From Bacteroidaceae bacterium (GTDB lineage: Bacteria > Bacteroidota > Bacteroidia > Bacteroidales > Bacteroidaceae), in the NCBI GenBank assembly GCA_016280855.1, contig JAEEHP010000142.1, forward strand, positions 1 to 35,779: a stretch of DNA of 35,779 bases. The letters run 5' to 3'. The notes under the pieces were generated by a model that was not told the DNA's origin, searched no databases, and saw only the letters and a list, made by a program, of their open reading frames with translations. A program made the translations under genes and the position numbers. Below are positions 33,506 through 35,779 of the stretch, one piece after another; position 1 is the first letter of the stretch; the number at the start of each line of letters is the position of its first letter.

Positions 33506-34783
33506 TGAATACTTTTCCAAACACTGGTCATAGAGCTTGCGGATGCGTTCGCCCACCTTTTCCCATGTGATGCCATCGACTTCCTTCTTGCCTTCGACCT
33601 GCAGGTATTCGTGCAGGGCGTCGTTGGTGCAGAGGCTGTACATGGCATCGGCCATGGCATCGATGTCCCAGTAGTCGGTCTTGATGCACTTGTCGAGAAT
33701 TTCGGCGCAGCCGCTCTGCTTGGAGATGATGCTGGGTACGCCGCTTTGCATGGCTTCCAAGGGGCTGATGCCGAAAGGTTCTGATACGGAAGGCATGACA
33801 TAGACATCGCTGTCACGGAAGATTTCGAACACTTGTTTGCCTTTCATGAAACCAGGGAAGTGGCAGCGGTCGGCGATGCCATAGGCGGCTGCCATATTGA
33901 TCATGTCGTTCATCATGTCGCCCGAACCTGCAAAGCAGAAGCGGACGTTATTGGTGCGCTCGAGCACACGCTTAGCAGCCTCAATGAAGTACTCGGGGCC
34001 TTTCTGCATGGTGATGCGTCCGAGGAAGGTGATGACCTTCTCCTTGCGATCCTTGTAAGGCTGACGTTGTTCGACAATGGCCTGCAGTTCAGGAGCCAAA
34101 GGATAGACGGCGTTGTGCATGGCGAAGCACTTGGCGGGATCCTGACCGTAGTGGTTGATAACCGTTTGACGGGTGAGTTCCGACACGCACATGATGCAGT
34201 CGGCGTTGTCCATACCATTGCGCTCGATGCCATAGACAGTTGGATTGACATTGCCACGTGAGCGGTCGAAGTCTGTAGCATGAACGTGGATGACGAGGGG
34301 CTTACCTGACACCTGCTTGGCATGGATGCCGGCAGGATAGGTGAGCCAGTCGTGAGCATGGATGATATCGAACTGTTCAGTGCGAGCCACCACACCGGCG
34401 ATGATCGAGTAGTTGTTGATTTCCTCGGTGAGGTTGCTGGGATAGCCGCCAGCGAACTCCATGCAGCCGAGGTCATTGACGTGCATATAGTTGAAGTCGG
34501 CATAAAGGTGGTCGCGGTAGCGATAGTAGTCTTCAGGCGACATGATGTTGCCAAGGCGCTGCTTCACAAAGTCGTAATTGACGTCGCGCCAAGCTATGGG
34601 CACCGAGTTCATGCCGATAATCTTGCAGGCATCCTGCTCTTCATCGCCGAAAGGTCGCGGCAGGCAGAGTAATGTCTCGATGTCGCCGAGGGCTTTCAAA
34701 CCATGAGTGATGCCATAGTTGGCGGTAGCAAGCCCGCCGAATACGTGAGGAGGATACTCCCATCCGAACATTAAAACTTTCAT
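33500..34783 (-). CDS. GT4-family glycosyltransferase (glycogen-synthase-like)
   Basis: A 427-residue GT-B enzyme. The N-terminal half begins MKVLMFGWEYPPHVFGGL with the acceptor-loop G-G pair, and HAHDWLTYPAGIHAKQ and HVHATDFDRSRGN follow. The C-terminal half has FLGRITMQKGPEYFIEAAK and the nucleotide-sugar motif SVSEPFGISPLEAMQSG, with the E-x7-E pattern. These fit GT4 (retaining, NDP-sugar) and the group always found beside GH57 and debranching-enzyme genes in Bacteroidales. It probably makes or primes an alpha-glucan from UDP- or ADP-glucose; the donor is unknown. It lies 19 bp after the debranching-enzyme gene behind AGGAGG, and overlaps a heptamer array at its stop. Confidence 0.92.
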   Translation of the reverse strand: MKVLMFGWEYPPHVFGGLATANYGITHGLKALGDIETLLCLPRPFGDEEQDACKIIGMNSVPIAWRDVNYDFVKQRLGNIMSPEDYYRYRDHLYADFNYMHVNDLGCMEFAGGYPSNLTEEINNYSIIAGVVARTEQFDIIHAHDWLTYPAGIHAKQVSGKPLVIHVHATDFDRSRGNVNPTVYGIERNGMDNADCIMCVSELTRQTVINHYGQDPAKCFAMHNAVYPLAPELQAIVEQRQPYKDRKEKVITFLGRITMQKGPEYFIEAAKRVLERTNNVRFCFAGSGDMMNDMINMAAAYGIADRCHFPGFMKGKQVFEIFRDSDVYVMPSVSEPFGISPLEAMQSGVPSIISKQSGCAEILDKCIKTDYWDIDAMADAMYSLCTNDALHEYLQVEGKKEVDGITWEKVGERIRKLYDQCLEKYSH

Positions 34784-34802
34784 AGTATGTTTCCTCCTTT
34801 CT

Positions 34803-35779
34803 TTATTCCATTATATATTTATCAAGTAGTTTCACTATGCGCATGATTTCAGCCACGTTCATGGCAAAGCTCATGGCACCACGTCCGTGGAAGGGCGGAT
34901 TGCCGTCGAAGACTTCGGGCAGCGTGCCGATGCAATGGTAGAAGAGTTCCTCCTCGTAGCCAACGAGCTGACGCTCGACAAAGCTGACGCGTGAGTAGCC
35001 GAAGACCTTGAGGCATGCTTCGAGATAGAAACCTGCAAGCCAAGGCCAGGCTGTGCCCTGATGGTAGGCATAGTCGCGCTGCACTTGTGGACCGACATAC
35101 ATGGGGTTGTAGCCGCCGCTCTTCGGTGAGAGGGTACGCAGCCCCTTCGGGGTGAGCAGTTCCTTGGTGCACATGTCAAGAACGCCCTTTTTCTGCTTTG
35201 CATCGAGGGGTGAATAGTCGAAGGCGCAGGTGAAGATCATGTTGGGACGAACGCTCCAATCGACGTTGGTGCCGTCGACATAGTCGAGCAGGTAGCCAAA
35301 GTCGTTGAGGAAGGTATCGACGAAGCTCTTCTTGGCTTTCTCTGCCAGCACCTCGATGTGCTCTGCTTCGGCTGCATCGTTCATCGTGTGACAGACTTTG
35401 GCACTGAACATAAGGGCATTGTACCATAGAGCATTAAACTCAACGATATAGCCAGAGCGTGGCACAATAGGATGTCCGTTCTGTGAAGAGTTCATCCATG
35501 TGATGGCTTTGTCGCGGCCGTTGGCATAGACAAGTCCGTTGTCGTGGACGTAGAGATTGCCATGCTTGCCGGCGATGAGCCATTCCATGATGTCGCGGAG
35601 TAACTGACCGTACTTTTGTATGCCTTTCTCCATCGACATGAACTTGCAATACTGCTGAATGCTCCAAACGGCCCAGAGGAGGACGTCGGGATGTTCAATC
35701 TCGTAAATGCGCACGCTGAGTGGCTTGCCTGCCATGAACTCGCGTATGCCTTTCTCGGCAGTTGCCATGACCTGTTCGA
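34803..35779 (-). CDS. Glycogen debranching enzyme, amylo-alpha-1,6-glucosidase domain (C-terminal part)
   Basis: The final 324 codons of a debranching enzyme; the frame stays open through the window edge (Glu-Gln-Val precede the ATG at 35768). This is the (alpha/alpha)6-barrel GH133-type amylo-1,6-glucosidase domain. It is shown by DVLLWAVWSIQQYCKF, the NGYIVEF-like SGYIVEFNALWYNAL, the WSVRPNMIFTCAFDYSPL string, and YHQGTAWPWLAGFYLEA near the end. It cleaves alpha-1,6 branch stubs of glycogen left by phosphorylase. Full-length Bacteroidales homologues are about 640-660 residues, so about half is missing. It is first among the three genes of the minus operon seen here; more may precede it outside the window. 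Confidence 0.92.
   Translation of the reverse strand, partial: EQVMATAEKGIREFMAGKPLSVRIYEIEHPDVLLWAVWSIQQYCKFMSMEKGIQKYGQLLRDIMEWLIAGKHGNLYVHDNGLVYANGRDKAITWMNSSQNGHPIVPRSGYIVEFNALWYNALMFSAKVCHTMNDAAEAEHIEVLAEKAKKSFVDTFLNDFGYLLDYVDGTNVDWSVRPNMIFTCAFDYSPLDAKQKKGVLDMCTKELLTPKGLRTLSPKSGGYNPMYVGPQVQRDYAYHQGTAWPWLAGFYLEACLKVFGYSRVSFVERQLVGYEEELFYHCIGTLPEVFDGNPPFHGRGAMSFAMNVAEIMRIVKLLDKYIME

Overview
The window looks like a chromosomal segment of a Bacteroidales bacterium, most likely of the Prevotella group. The evidence is: promoters of the Bacteroidetes type (TTTG, about 20 bp, TAnnTTTG) before many genes; weak or absent Shine-Dalgarno sequences; a serine palmitoyltransferase for sphingolipid synthesis; a lipidated BamA-family protein (TamL type); a eukaryote-like GT3 glycogen synthase; and the GH57 / GT4 / debranching-enzyme polysaccharide cluster typical of this order. 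No phage, plasmid backbone, insertion sequence, CRISPR array or rRNA is seen. Genus is an inference.

Layout. 1-2903 (minus): tripartite efflux operon tolC > hlyD/macA > macB-type ATPase (ATPase cut by the window edge). Two ~145-bp inverted-repeat elements sit over the two gene junctions. 2904-4335: a decayed island with heptamer repeats, a type III restriction endonuclease remnant fused to a HEPN-domain remnant, other small repeats, a 38-bp palindrome, and the promoter and leader of the next gene. 4336-10112 (plus): ABC-F ATPase, grpE, dnaJ, folC, a secreted esterase. 10293-14873 (minus): lipid kinase > YgiQ radical SAM protein > small secreted protein > membrane acyltransferase. 15043-16233: serine palmitoyltransferase, divergent from the lipid kinase. 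16276-17155: two identical tRNA-Lys(CTT) genes, a 22-bp tandem array and a small winged-helix gene. 17242-22755 (plus): lepA, a Crp/Fnr regulator, a TrmH/SpoU rRNA methyltransferase, tamL. 22852-25362: metallo-beta-lactamase-fold exonuclease-like protein, Cys-rich small protein, Na+/Ca2+ exchanger, secreted hypothetical. 25498-35779: glycogen metabolism. GT3 synthase and glucan phosphorylase are on plus, followed by a GH43-type hydrolase and an ICMT-like membrane methyltransferase. They converge on a minus operon of debranching enzyme > GT4 glycosyltransferase > GH57-like protein.

The genes form several functional groups: drug or lipid efflux, protein folding and translation (GrpE/DnaJ/LepA/ABC-F), envelope lipid synthesis (Spt plus lipid kinase), outer-membrane biogenesis (TamL) and storage polysaccharide turnover. 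The most unusual signals are these. (1) Composite repeat elements supply stop-codon context, start region and N-terminal codons of efflux genes. (2) The GH57 protein has lost both catalytic residues and carries an 82-residue PAKKA tail. (3) The ABC-F protein has every element of one ATP site degraded and the other site intact. (4) lepA has a promoter placed so that its mRNA should be leaderless. (5) A family of 7-bp tandem arrays occurs at gene junctions and once inside a coding sequence. No complete new defence system is present; only a scar of one is seen.
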